NCBI GenBank assembly: GCA_002338655.1
Contig: DDIU01000042.1
Span: 1-64,000 of the forward strand
Direction: 5' to 3'
DNA from: Flammeovirgaceae bacterium UBA1842
GTDB lineage: Bacteria > Bacteroidota > Bacteroidia > Cytophagales > Cyclobacteriaceae
Length of the DNA: 64,000 nt
Both the position numbers and the translations under genes were made by a program. Shown one piece after another: positions 18,137 to 27,166 of the stretch; within the stretch, counting starts at the first letter, position 1; each line of letters opens with the position of its first letter. The notes beneath the pieces are model-generated. The model had not been told where the DNA came from, ran no database searches, and saw only the letters and a list, made by a program, of their open reading frames with translations.

Positions 18137-19288
18137 TTACTTAAATTCCTCCATCAATTCTTCTACCGACTTCGTCTTATTAAAATAGGAGACCATTTTT
18201 AACATCACAGCATCTACTAGCGTATCCGGACAGCTTGCCCCACTTGTTAAAATCACTTTAGTAGGCTCATTGTCGGGCAACCAGCCCTCTGAAATCAGCT
18301 TCCTTTTATTATTGTAATCGTAATGATGAATCTCTGTATTAGAAATAATTTCCTTATCGGAATTGATAAAATAAGTAGGGAATTTACGTTCGCACAATTC
18401 AACAATATGTGAAGTGTTGGAACTGTTGTAACCGCCTACCACTACGGCTATATCGGCATCCATTTCCAATAGGCCATAGGTAGAGTCCTGATTGTCGTTG
18501 GTAGCATAGCACAACGTATCGCGGGTATCAGCAAAATGATCCTTTAGTTCGTCATTGCCATATATTTCAATCATCGTTTGTTTTACGAAGTCTGCAATTT
18601 CCTGAGTTTCCGTTGCCAACATGGTGGTCTGATTAACCACTCCCACTTTTGTTAAATGCTTTGCCGGATCAAAACCTTCAGAGTACCTACCTTCAAATAG
18701 TGAATAAAAATCATCCTTGGAAATTTCACCCTTCATCACCTTTGTCAGTTGTACTGTTTCTTCAAGGTTCCTCACTATTACCGAAGGTGCCGTTTGGTTG
18801 CTATGCGAGAAAGTGGCCCGGGTCTCTTCGTGATTATGCTTACCATGGATAATAATGGTATGGTTATCCTGGCCCAATTTCTCTGACCGTTTCCACACCT
18901 TCTCCACAAATGGGCAAGTGGTATTGTACTGTTGTACCTGAATCCCAATCTCAGTCAATTTATTCTCTATATCGATGGTAGTTCCAAAAGCAGGGATGAT
19001 TACTATATCATCAGCGTTTAATTCTTTCCAGTCTATAAACTGGGTGCCATCCGTATCCATGATAAACTTAATCCCCCGTGATTGTAGATCACGGTTTACT
19101 TCCTGATTGTGGATCATCTGGCTGAGCAGGAAAACCCTCTTATCAGGATTCTCTTCAAGAGCCCTATAGCTTATTTCAATGGCATTTTCCACCCCATAAC
19201 AAAACCCAAAATGTCTGGCGATGTAAAACTGTATCGGCCCAAAGTCAATTAGCGTAGGGCTGAAATCTTGTTTACGTGGATCAGTCAC
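18137..19288 (-). CDS. ispH: 4-hydroxy-3-methylbut-2-enyl diphosphate reductase
   Basis: A 383-residue IspH (LytB), the last enzyme of the MEP isoprenoid pathway, which makes IPP and DMAPP with a 4Fe-4S cluster. The three cluster Cys are seen in FGFCYGVENAIE (Cys30), TCPFVEKVWKR (about 125) and SGASCPDTLVDAV (about 340). The substrate-binding GKHNHEET is also present. It is longer than the E. coli enzyme (316), as in many Bacteroidota and Cyanobacteria. Start is GTG at 19288. It is transcribed alone, with a long leader region shared with the candidate RNA locus. Confidence 0.95.
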   Translation of the reverse strand: MTDPRKQDFSPTLIDFGPIQFYIARHFGFCYGVENAIEISYRALEENPDKRVFLLSQMIHNQEVNRDLQSRGIKFIMDTDGTQFIDWKELNADDIVIIPAFGTTIDIENKLTEIGIQVQQYNTTCPFVEKVWKRSEKLGQDNHTIIIHGKHNHEETRATFSHSNQTAPSVIVRNLEETVQLTKVMKGEISKDDFYSLFEGRYSEGFDPAKHLTKVGVVNQTTMLATETQEIADFVKQTMIEIYGNDELKDHFADTRDTLCYATNDNQDSTYGLLEMDADIAVVVGGYNSSNTSHIVELCERKFPTYFINSDKEIISNTEIHHYDYNNKRKLISEGWLPDNEPTKVILTSGASCPDTLVDAVMLKMVSYFNKTKSVEELMEEFK

Positions 19289-19444
19289 TCTACGGGATTC
19301 CTTGATTTGGCCTGTAATAGATGACCGATAGTAAGCGGGAATGTCAAATTTTTTGATTGCACTGATTGTTTGGTACAGTACAAATTTAAGGATTTGTTTA
19401 GCAATAGGCTCGATATTCGGGAGGATAACGGTATTAAAACACTG

Positions 19445-19465
19445 GCGTCCTAGTAAAAAGGACGC
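19445..19465. repeat. Small hairpin upstream of ispH
   Basis: GCGTCCT and AGGACGC form a perfect 7-bp stem with a 7-base loop. It lies in the leader region of ispH, about 157 bp before its start. Neither strand has a clean U-tract, so I do not call it a terminator. Two further short stems follow: 19500-19513 (TCCC/GGGA) and 19524-19539 (CCTGC/GCAGG). Confidence 0.45.
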
Positions 19466-19549
19466 TTAATCGAAGTTTTGTCTCGCATTTGCCCTTAAAT
19501 CCCCTTAGTGGGACTTTTCAGCACCTGCCAACCCGCAGGGATAAAAACA

Positions 19550-19584
19550 AAATAGGGATTCTTCTTGACGAAAAATCCCTATTT
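19550..19584 (-). terminator. Rho-independent terminator of the candidate RNA
   Basis: AAATAGGGATT pairs perfectly over 11 bp with its complement across a 13-base loop. On the minus strand it is followed at 19549-19540 by TTGTTTTTAT. No minus-strand protein gene ends here, so it terminates an otherwise unexplained transcript. Confidence 0.75.
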
Positions 19585-20018
19585 CACTTTCGATAACCGT
19601 AGCTATCTCAGTGACCAAGTTACAGTTATCTGGCTTTGGCAACGGCTCACATCGAAATGTGAAATCTGCTTCTGGCGTTTGAGTAGTTTCTCAAATAATA
19701 CCACTCCCTTAAGGTGATACGAGTCGAAATATTCTTTTGCAACCTTAGTTGTTTCAGACAGTTGACCTAAGCCTCTGTCCTTTCGAGCTATTAAGACTCA
19801 TCCAATCTTTGTTATCAACTTCAGCAAGCTGTCATTGAGTAACAAATTTCAAACTATTCTATGATATGATGACCCTGTGACTTTAGTCATTTCAGATTCT
19901 AAACCGGAGTCTAAATCCCTTGTACAACACATCGCAAAACAAACTTTACTGACCTAACACTCTTTTGTGTCTGCCGAGAGTATCTCTCACTTGGTGAATC
20001 TAAGGTCTCTATTATTTT
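19550..20018 (-). ncRNA. Candidate structured non-coding RNA, minus strand, about 470 nt
   Basis: No protein frame is credible here, yet the minus strand is full of stems ending in an intrinsic terminator. An 11-bp perfect stem (19550-19560 with 19574-19584) is followed on the minus strand by TTTTGTTTTT. Other stems: 19592-19601 with 19621-19630 (10 bp); 19647-19662, TCACAT closed by a UUCG loop; 19678-19695, TTTGAG/CTCAAA; 19699-19719; 19869-19890; 19957-19970; 19976-19988. In the 19592, 19699 and 19869 stems, one pair is G-U if the minus strand is RNA but C-A if the plus strand is, which favours minus-strand transcription. A weak promoter-like pair (TTG at 20054-20056, TAAATTG at 20031-20037) suggests a start near 20018. 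I do not recognise it as RNase P RNA, tmRNA, 6S RNA or an intron. Confidence 0.55.
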
Positions 20019-20046
20019 TGCATTTACAAACAATTTAGGGGTGATG

Positions 20047-20132
20047 TTTCCCACAACTTTTGCACAAAAAATATTGCCTAAAAGCAGGCGTTTTTCCACA
20101 GGATTCTATTGATAATCACGAGGTTATCCACA
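20047..20132. other. Cluster of DnaA-box-like sites, possible replication origin element
   Basis: Three sites fit the DnaA consensus TTWTNCACA in the same orientation: TTTTGCACA (20058-20066), TTTTCCACA (20092-20100) and TTATCCACA (20124-20132, the perfect consensus). A fourth near-match, TTTCCCACA, lies at 20047-20055. The three spacings are 34 and 32 bp, roughly three helical turns. The cluster sits in the largest gene-free interval of the window, next to an AT-rich stretch (20160-20355). This may be oriC or a DnaA-regulated site; neither dnaA nor other origin-linked genes are in the window. Confidence 0.35.
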
Positions 20133-20355
20133 ATACCTGCTTGATTTCAATTTTGCGTATGATCCATAGAAATTTTGTAGCTTCATTTTTAATTTGTGCT
20201 GATATGAAACAATTTACTGTTTCATAATGGAACAGTATGAGACATCTATTTATGATAATACTCCCTTAACGCACAATAAAAGCATAGTTAATATAATGGC
20301 ATAGTTTGGGGTTGTATCCAGAAAAACTTACAAATAGGAGCTACTATTCAATAAC
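20133..20355. other. AT-rich upstream region of the FtsX-type gene
   Basis: This region has no credible gene. It holds one notable inverted repeat at 20203-20226: TATGAAACA and its complement separated by 6 bases, a candidate operator about 130 bp before the downstream gene. The rest is AT-rich and presumably contains the promoter of that gene. Confidence 0.4.
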
Positions 20356-22722
20356 ATGTTCAAGAATTATCTAAAAACTGCCTTACGCACAATAGCAAGA
20401 AATAGGGTCTTTGCCTTAATCAATATCTTTGGATTGGCTTTTGGCATTGCCTGTTTTGCCTTTATTTCATTCTGGGTATGGGATGAATTGCGGATTGACC
20501 ATTTCCATGAAAATGGAAAAAATATCTATCAAATGTATGGGGAGGTAAATCGAAATGGGGAGAGTACGATCAGGCAGTACGTTCCATCGGCCATGGTAGA
20601 ACCCATTTTGACAAGTCTGCCCGAAGTGGAGGCTATTACCCGTGTTTTCCCCTCAGAAGCAGTATTTGGAAAAGGCGATAGCAAGTTTTCAGAAAAAGGC
20701 ATCTATGCTGACTCCTCCTTTCTTAACATTTTTAGTTTTCCGCTCAAAGAAGGAAGTATTTCAGATATGTTCAGTCAAACCAACGCGGTAATTATCTCTT
20801 CAAAGCTGGCAGAAAAGTATTTCCCTGATGAAATGGCACTCGGAAAGCAAATTGATATTATACAAAACCAGAAGCAAAGCTATGTTGTAGCTGGGGTTCT
20901 GGAAGACCTCCCGGACTACTCTTCACTCAAATTCGACTACATATTGTCTTATGACAATTTTGAAAAAACCTTTCGTCCATGGTGGGGGAAGGAAAACAAA
21001 AACTCCTTTACAAATTTCAATGTCACCGTCTATGCTCAATTGCAGGCTGGTGTTGAGCCGGAAGTATTTGATCAAAAATTAAACAGGCTTTTTGACAATT
21101 ACCTAGAAGACAAAGGTGATCAGGCCTTATTTGTTTACCCTTTTTCAGAAGTCTATTTACATTCCGACTTTTCTAATGGCCGGATTCCCACAGGAAAAAT
21201 CACCTACGTTAAACTACTCTTTGTTATAGCACTGATCGTATTGCTTATTGCCTGTATTAATTTCATTAATCTTTCTACCGCCATGGCCAACAAAAGAGCC
21301 AAAGAGGTAGGGCTAAGAAAAACTATTGGCGCACAAAGACGGCAAATAATATTGCAGTTCCTTATCGAATCGATAGGTATCTCATTGGTGGCATTGGTAG
21401 TGGCAATTGCCTCTGTAGAAATGCTCATGCCTGCCTTCAATTTGTTAACACAAAAGTCAATCGAAGTTCCTTTTAGTTCAATCTCATTTATTCTTTTGCT
21501 TGCCACTTCAGGAATCACCCTTGGTTTATTAGCGGGGGTTTATCCCGCTTATCTTCTATCTTCCTTTAAGATTTCAAAAACCTTGAAAAATAATAGCTCA
21601 ACAGCCGGACTCGGTGGGTTTAGAAAGGTCTTGGTAACCATTCAATTTACGCTGTCAATTATTTTCATTGTGTTTACCATTGTAGTATTTCATCAAATAG
21701 ATTTCATCAAAAACAAAGAACTAGGGATAAGAAAAAATAACATCATTGTACATCCTCTGCACGGTATTAAGGGTAAGCAAAGTGTGTATAAAAAGGAGTT
21801 GTTGGACCTACCCGGCATACAGTCTGTTTGCTTTACTGAGCAAGATCCGTTTTCCACATCAAATGCCAATGCTGGAGTATCCTGGCAAGGGAAACACGAT
21901 AATGCTGCGATACTCTTTAATGTTATTCAAGTAGATGAAGATTTTCTAAACACATTTGAACTTAAACTTATTGATGGAAAGGGGTTTTCTGAAAATGATG
22001 GAAGGGGCGTAAATGAATTCATAATAAATGAAGAAGCCGCTAAGGCCATGATGATTGATAACCCAGTGGGGATGGACTTAACAGTATGGGGATACAATGG
22101 AAGGGTTATTGGCGAGATAAGCAATTACCATCACCGATCTTTATCACAAAGTATTGGGCCAGTGGTTATTGTTTGCAATCCAAAAGCCACCTTTAATGCC
22201 TATATAAGTTTTGATAATACTGCCAAGCAAGAGGTAATTGCAGCGGTACAATCGATTTACAAAAAGTATGAACAGGATTATATATTCGATTATACATTTG
22301 TAGATGATCAATACCAAAAAAATTATGGGGACATAGAAATAGTGGGCAAATTGAGTAGTGTTTTTGCCTTTGCTGCTATACTTATTTCCTGTCTGGGTTT
22401 GTTTGGGCTCTCCGCGTTTATCACGGAGCAAAAATTAAAAGAAACGGGTATAAGAAAAGTATTAGGCGCAACAGAACTGGGCTTATTGTACCTATTTTCT
22501 TCAGGCTTTATCCGCCTGGTGGTATTATCGTTTTTAATTGCAGCGCCCATAGCATGGTTCAGTGCTAACCACTGGCTAGAGGGTTTTGCCTATCACATTT
22601 CTATCGGAGTGGCACCATTTGCAATTGCCGGGGTTTCAGCGGTATTAATCGCATTGTTTACCGTTACCTATAATACCTTAAGGGCCGCACGCACAAACCC
22701 TGTAAATGTATTAAAGGAATAG
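20356..22722 (+). CDS. FtsX/MacB-type ABC transporter permease
   Basis: A 788-residue protein with the layout of the long Bacteroidota permeases: an N-terminal helix (NRVFALINIFGLAFGIACFA), a large periplasmic MacB_PCD-type domain (about 60-280), three helices with the FtsX domain (VKLLFVIALIVLLIACINFI, then ANKRAKEVGLRKTIGAQRRQ), a second periplasmic domain (about 450-660), and a final FtsX domain with GIRKVLGAT. The RKTIGA and RKVLGA cytoplasmic loops are the contacts for the ATPase partner. No ATP-binding subunit is encoded beside it, so it must use one from elsewhere. Members export peptides or lipoproteins or act as mechanotransmitters; the substrate here is unknown. Confidence 0.9.
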   Translation: MFKNYLKTALRTIARNRVFALINIFGLAFGIACFAFISFWVWDELRIDHFHENGKNIYQMYGEVNRNGESTIRQYVPSAMVEPILTSLPEVEAITRVFPSEAVFGKGDSKFSEKGIYADSSFLNIFSFPLKEGSISDMFSQTNAVIISSKLAEKYFPDEMALGKQIDIIQNQKQSYVVAGVLEDLPDYSSLKFDYILSYDNFEKTFRPWWGKENKNSFTNFNVTVYAQLQAGVEPEVFDQKLNRLFDNYLEDKGDQALFVYPFSEVYLHSDFSNGRIPTGKITYVKLLFVIALIVLLIACINFINLSTAMANKRAKEVGLRKTIGAQRRQIILQFLIESIGISLVALVVAIASVEMLMPAFNLLTQKSIEVPFSSISFILLLATSGITLGLLAGVYPAYLLSSFKISKTLKNNSSTAGLGGFRKVLVTIQFTLSIIFIVFTIVVFHQIDFIKNKELGIRKNNIIVHPLHGIKGKQSVYKKELLDLPGIQSVCFTEQDPFSTSNANAGVSWQGKHDNAAILFNVIQVDEDFLNTFELKLIDGKGFSENDGRGVNEFIINEEAAKAMMIDNPVGMDLTVWGYNGRVIGEISNYHHRSLSQSIGPVVIVCNPKATFNAYISFDNTAKQEVIAAVQSIYKKYEQDYIFDYTFVDDQYQKNYGDIEIVGKLSSVFAFAAILISCLGLFGLSAFITEQKLKETGIRKVLGATELGLLYLFSSGFIRLVVLSFLIAAPIAWFSANHWLEGFAYHISIGVAPFAIAGVSAVLIALFTVTYNTLRAARTNPVNVLKE

Positions 22723-22760
22723 GAATAAATTGAAAGATCGCTCTGCATTCAAAGCCAATT

Positions 22761-22798
22761 TGTATGAGAAGTTCTGTTTAATTAGAACTTCTCATACA
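22761..22798. terminator. Long hairpin between convergent genes
   Basis: TGTATGAGAAGTTCT and its complement form a perfect 15-bp stem with an 8-base loop. It sits midway between the stops of the permease (22722) and the T9SS cargo gene (22809). It lacks a strong U-tract on either side, but its place suggests a bidirectional terminator. Confidence 0.65.
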
Positions 22799-22808
22799 TC
22801 AAGAAGGC

Positions 22809-25800
22809 CTATTTAATAACCATTCTTTTTACAACAGATGTTTTGGCATCTTTTAGCTTTACAAAATACACTCCGGCTGGAAGTCCGGCCAAATTAATTT
22901 TGGTATGTGCTTTTACCCCATTGTGCTGAATTTCTTTGCGGTGTCTTATTTTACCATTAATATCTATGACTTCTAATTGTACATTCCCATTAAAAGCATT
23001 GTTGATAACCAGATTGATTTCTTCACTTGCTGGATTGGGGTATAGATAAATACCAGACTCGCTGTCATTGTCATCTAAAGCCAGAACCAACTCCTCGCCA
23101 TCACAATTGTCATCAATATCATTGTTTACAATCTCTAAAGCATCCGGGTTGACAGCAGGGTTGTTATCATCACAGTCATCTGCCAATAGGAATCCGTCCT
23201 GATCAATATCATCATCTGGAGTGCTTTCATCACAGTCGTCATCAATGCCATTATAAGGTATCTCAGTAGCTCCTGGATTAATATCTGCATTAGTGTCATC
23301 ACAATCAACACTAATATCATAGCCATCACCATCTTCATCTACACCTTGAATAAACAAGTTTTCAATAGCCCAACCCCAGCCATTTGATAAAGCATCAGAA
23401 TATAACCTGAACCTAATTAAAACCACATCCCCTGAGACAAATGTATCTTTCATGTCTATCGTTCTTGTCACATACAAATTACTTGTCGCGGTTGTGGAGC
23501 TTCCATTCCATGAAGCATTTGCATCCGAATCGTAACCATCCAAAAGTGGGGTCCAGTTCACACCATCTTTGGAACCTTCGACTATTACGTAATCCCAAAA
23601 TTCCGCATCTCCAAATACCGTTCCGGCTGTTCCTTCCTCTACTTGAACAATCTCATCAAACGTTATAGTAGCGTTTTGTTCAGCTACAATTATCGGTATG
23701 TTTAGCTGGGCTATTAAATTAACAGAAGATATTCCCAGTTCGTCTCCTGTTGGGTATGGATGTAATGTGTTCAGCGCCCTAGTAAATCCCGAACCTGATG
23801 CTGTATTAATCTCCCACCTCTCATCAAGGTTAAAGTCTGAATCCATGGTATTATCTTCAAAGTCCGATACATAAGATGCAGTTGCGGATATCACATCGGT
23901 CATCTCTATTTCTACATTTGCCGATTTGTATTCTACACCATCTTTAAATCCAGATACATGCACTACATAATTCCCTGCCTGTGCCACTGTGAATTCAACC
24001 TCTTGTGACTCTAGGTTTGAATTTCCAGCAACATTTTCAACTATCTCATCATTTGCAACAATATCCGCGCTGTCATAATTTGCTCGTAAGGTGTAGCTCA
24101 AATTAATAGATAATTCTGTCAGTGACTTACCAATTTTGTCTAAAGTAGGCACTAGAGTTACTGCTGGAGCTGTGAATCCAGCTAATTCAGCTATGTCTGC
24201 TGTCCAAATGCCACGTCCATGTGTGGCTATTATTACTTGGCCATCCTTTATTTTAAAATCCCATATAGTAACAGATGGAAATTCATTAATAATCTGCCAA
24301 TTAGCACCTCCATCTACTGTTTCAAATAATCCAATCTCTGTTCCTGCCCAAAGTACATTGGGGTCATACGGCATCGCCTGAAGAGCAAACGTGGCTACAT
24401 TGGGAAACCCCACACTGGTACTGCCTGTACTAAATCCTGAAATATCTTCCCAAGTCTGACCTAAGTCATCAGTTCTTAACACTTTAGGTGAATCTGATAC
24501 AGAAAATACGGCAAACGCGGTACTGTCTTCGGTTGGGTGCGAATAAATACCGGTACATAACCCAATATTGGCAAAATTAGGTACTGCATTGAATGATTCC
24601 CCACCGTCAGTGGAGACAAACAAATTACCATTACTATCCATCCGTCCTCCAGCCCAAACAATTCTCGGATCTGCTTTGGAAACTTCTACATCCGTTCCAC
24701 TCCAAAAACCCCAACCTGTTCCTATTGGGATTTCCTTCCAGTTTTTACCGAAATCGGTACTTTTGAATACTCCCGAACTTTCAACAGCAAATAAGACATC
24801 CGGATCTTGGTAGGCACTGGAGAGCCTAGAAACAAATAGTCCGTTTCCTGTTAAACCATTGGTGGCATCATATTGAGTTGCCCCACCATCTTCAGTAGCA
24901 GCAAAACCATTAAATTGTGAACCGCCAATGAATTTAAGAGGGTCTGTATAATGAGCTACCACTTCAAATCCATCACCGCCTCTAAAGAAGTCATACTCTG
25001 AAGTGCTTGATGCTGTTTCTCCTTGTGCTGATAACCAAGTACCATTGTCTTGTGCTCCACCTCCATATCGCTCCACACCGGCTACTTTATCAGCCCCATA
25101 AAACTGTGTGGTATTATATTTTGCCCCCGACCAAATCCAGTCACCATTTGCTGTTCCAGGATCTGCACTTTCTTTACTTGCGTAAATACCCCCATCATTG
25201 CCGAGCAAAATTTTAAATTTATTATTTGCCTCATCAGTAATTATTGGTGTTAAAAAATGTTGATCTGGATGAACACTACTGTTTTTTCCTCCAAAAGCAT
25301 TATATACATCTGCAACGATGGTCAAATCACTACCTAGGCCATTTGAAGTATCTAGACTAGGGTTTAATTGTATTTGAAATACACCAACGCCTCCAAAATA
25401 AACCTTATCATCATTGAATGGATGTACCATTACAGTATTATCATACCACCCTTGTCCGCCAAGGAAATTCACATTATTACCTGAATTCTTAACAAGTACA
25501 ATTTCCCAATTACTACCTCCATCAGTAGTAAGGTATAAATTTGAAACATCACCAGAAAATGGGGTAGAGCCATAAACTTTATCGGGATCACTAAAAGAAA
25601 CTCCCAGTTCAATTCTACCTGTTACGTTTAAGCCATTGCTGGCATCAGTCCAGCTTACTCCCGCGTCAGTAGATTTTATCACGCCAAGTCCATTTCCTAT
25701 TGCCGCATATTGGGTGCTAAAATCTGACGGGGCAGCCACTATTTGTTGTATTGGCCCTGTTGTATCATAAACCTTGTCCCAGGTAACTCCACCATCAGTC

Positions 25801-26597
25801 GATCGCATGATTGCTCCCGCTGGAACGGCTCCACTACCTAGTATTTTCCTGCCGGCTGTGCTGGCAACAACAATATTTTCATTGGTTGGATCAACAATAA
25901 TTCGACTTACATTTCTAAAATCTTCTGTAGTAGTACTATTTAATAACGACCAGGATACGCCTTTATCGATTGACTTATAGATTCCATCCCCATTTAATAT
26001 CAAGGTTCCATTATAGACAAAACCCTCACCAGTACCTGCATAGATTACTGAAGAATTAGATTCGGACATTGCCAAGGTAACTATGGCCATATTTGCCAAA
26101 TCTGGAGCAACTTCGTTCCATGATGTTCCACCATTGGTCGTTTTCCAAATCCCTCCACTAACATTTCCTGCAAACCAAGTTTGAAGAGTTCCATCATCAG
26201 GATCAACAACAATTGTTCTGGTTCTACCAGGTACGTTCGCAGGTCCCCGTTCTATAAATGTGACTCCTTCCTTCCTCGCATTAAATGCCCTTTTTTTTGC
26301 CCTTTGAAGTTCGCCTTTTTTGTAAAACGCTTCGTACTGAGGATATATAAGGTGTGCGGTTACATCTTCTTGTCCCGCTCTAATGGCTGAATGATAATAG
26401 GCAAATTTTTCAGGGCCGTCATATCGGTGATTGCTTACTATAAGTGATTTTTTCTGTGGTTTAGATTTAATTGAAGCCTTTGATTTTAAATTCAAATCAA
26501 CCGAAGAAGGTCTTAGTTGAATATAAAATATAGCTGAAATAAACACAAGGCTTAATACAATGGCTAAGACCTTGGATTGATAATTATGTTTTTTCAT
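22809..26597 (-). CDS. T9SS-exported BNR/Vps10-like propeller protein with MopE-type metal-binding repeats
   Basis: A 1262-residue secreted protein. An N-terminal signal anchor (LAIVLSLVFISAIFYIQL) leads into about 700 residues of BNR/sialidase-type repeats with recurrent Asp-box motifs, such as STDGGVTWDK, STDAGVSWTD, TTDGGSNWE and TVDGGANWQ, probably a double beta-propeller. A beta-sandwich-like region follows (about 850-1090). Residues 1100-1170 hold two MopE-like metal-binding motifs (DEDGDGYDISVDCDD, NPGATEIPYNGIDDDCD, and DIDQDGFLLADDCDD). The last 75 residues are a T9SS sorting domain: YPNPASEEINLVI, LPAGVYFVKL, KRMVIK. The protein should be secreted through the type IX system and attached to the surface. 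Substrate is unknown. Confidence 0.92.
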   Translation of the reverse strand: MKKHNYQSKVLAIVLSLVFISAIFYIQLRPSSVDLNLKSKASIKSKPQKKSLIVSNHRYDGPEKFAYYHSAIRAGQEDVTAHLIYPQYEAFYKKGELQRAKKRAFNARKEGVTFIERGPANVPGRTRTIVVDPDDGTLQTWFAGNVSGGIWKTTNGGTSWNEVAPDLANMAIVTLAMSESNSSVIYAGTGEGFVYNGTLILNGDGIYKSIDKGVSWSLLNSTTTEDFRNVSRIIVDPTNENIVVASTAGRKILGSGAVPAGAIMRSTDGGVTWDKVYDTTGPIQQIVAAPSDFSTQYAAIGNGLGVIKSTDAGVSWTDASNGLNVTGRIELGVSFSDPDKVYGSTPFSGDVSNLYLTTDGGSNWEIVLVKNSGNNVNFLGGQGWYDNTVMVHPFNDDKVYFGGVGVFQIQLNPSLDTSNGLGSDLTIVADVYNAFGGKNSSVHPDQHFLTPIITDEANNKFKILLGNDGGIYASKESADPGTANGDWIWSGAKYNTTQFYGADKVAGVERYGGGAQDNGTWLSAQGETASSTSEYDFFRGGDGFEVVAHYTDPLKFIGGSQFNGFAATEDGGATQYDATNGLTGNGLFVSRLSSAYQDPDVLFAVESSGVFKSTDFGKNWKEIPIGTGWGFWSGTDVEVSKADPRIVWAGGRMDSNGNLFVSTDGGESFNAVPNFANIGLCTGIYSHPTEDSTAFAVFSVSDSPKVLRTDDLGQTWEDISGFSTGSTSVGFPNVATFALQAMPYDPNVLWAGTEIGLFETVDGGANWQIINEFPSVTIWDFKIKDGQVIIATHGRGIWTADIAELAGFTAPAVTLVPTLDKIGKSLTELSINLSYTLRANYDSADIVANDEIVENVAGNSNLESQEVEFTVAQAGNYVVHVSGFKDGVEYKSANVEIEMTDVISATASYVSDFEDNTMDSDFNLDERWEINTASGSGFTRALNTLHPYPTGDELGISSVNLIAQLNIPIIVAEQNATITFDEIVQVEEGTAGTVFGDAEFWDYVIVEGSKDGVNWTPLLDGYDSDANASWNGSSTTATSNLYVTRTIDMKDTFVSGDVVLIRFRLYSDALSNGWGWAIENLFIQGVDEDGDGYDISVDCDDTNADINPGATEIPYNGIDDDCDESTPDDDIDQDGFLLADDCDDNNPAVNPDALEIVNNDIDDNCDGEELVLALDDNDSESGIYLYPNPASEEINLVINNAFNGNVQLEVIDINGKIRHRKEIQHNGVKAHTKINLAGLPAGVYFVKLKDAKTSVVKRMVIK

Positions 26598-26611
26598 TAG
26601 TGGTTTGTTGG

Positions 26612-27025
26612 TTAATTATTGGGGCTTTTTGTCATTTTCTTTTCATTGACATTATAGATTATATAATCATCTGTACCTTCATTTACCGGCATACCTGTCA
26701 AAATATCTGCTCTAATTTCATTGCTTGATACCCAGGCTACCTTACGCATACGTCTTTTTGGCTCATATATTATTTCATTGCTTCGAAGATCGAAAACGAA
26801 AAACTGTATGTATTTTACCCCATCATCTGATTTGTTTGTTACACAAAGCATGAAGGTACTGTCCGTATTGGCTAAATATGACACCTTTTCGCCAAGTTTC
26901 TTCTGGGCTAGTTCTTTGTAATCCATGGATTTATCCTGTCCTTCTGTATTTGCTTTTTTTGATGTACTACATGATAAAGCTATTGTCACCATATAGATGA
27001 GTAGAAGGTTGTGTTTTTTTATCAT
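26612..27025 (-). CDS. Small lipoprotein of unknown function
   Basis: A 137-residue protein with a lipobox: the start MIKKHNLLLIYMVTIALSCS places Cys19 or so after IALS, so it should be lipid-anchored. The mature part is short beta-rich sequence (DSTFMLCVTNKSDDGVKYIQF, split here as DSTFMLCVTNKSDD). I do not recognise a family. I chose ATG 27025 over 27058 because it sits right before the signal peptide. Its stop is 14 bp from the start of the T9SS cargo gene, so the two are probably one operon and the lipoprotein may assist the cargo. Confidence 0.7.
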   Translation of the reverse strand: MIKKHNLLLIYMVTIALSCSTSKKANTEGQDKSMDYKELAQKKLGEKVSYLANTDSTFMLCVTNKSDDGVKYIQFFVFDLRSNEIIYEPKRRMRKVAWVSSNEIRADILTGMPVNEGTDDYIIYNVNEKKMTKSPNN

Positions 27026-27166
27026 AACTCGGTTTACAAAATATAAAATAGGCTCCAATTTACGATGAAATTATTTAATGGGAAATAATTTGAAATGAAT
27101 GAGCAGTCCTTTCAGAATTTGTTTATAAATATTCTTCATTAATAGAACTTCCGGTAACTTTCCGCC

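Noticed and set aside
19550..20018. RNase P RNA, tmRNA, 6S RNA or self-splicing intron
   Set aside because: The conserved cores expected for these (for example GAGGAAAGTCC for RNase P RNA) were not found on either strand.
19911..20099. 62-codon minus-strand frame inside the candidate RNA region
   Set aside because: The translation is unlike any known protein and overlaps several stems; structure explains the region better.
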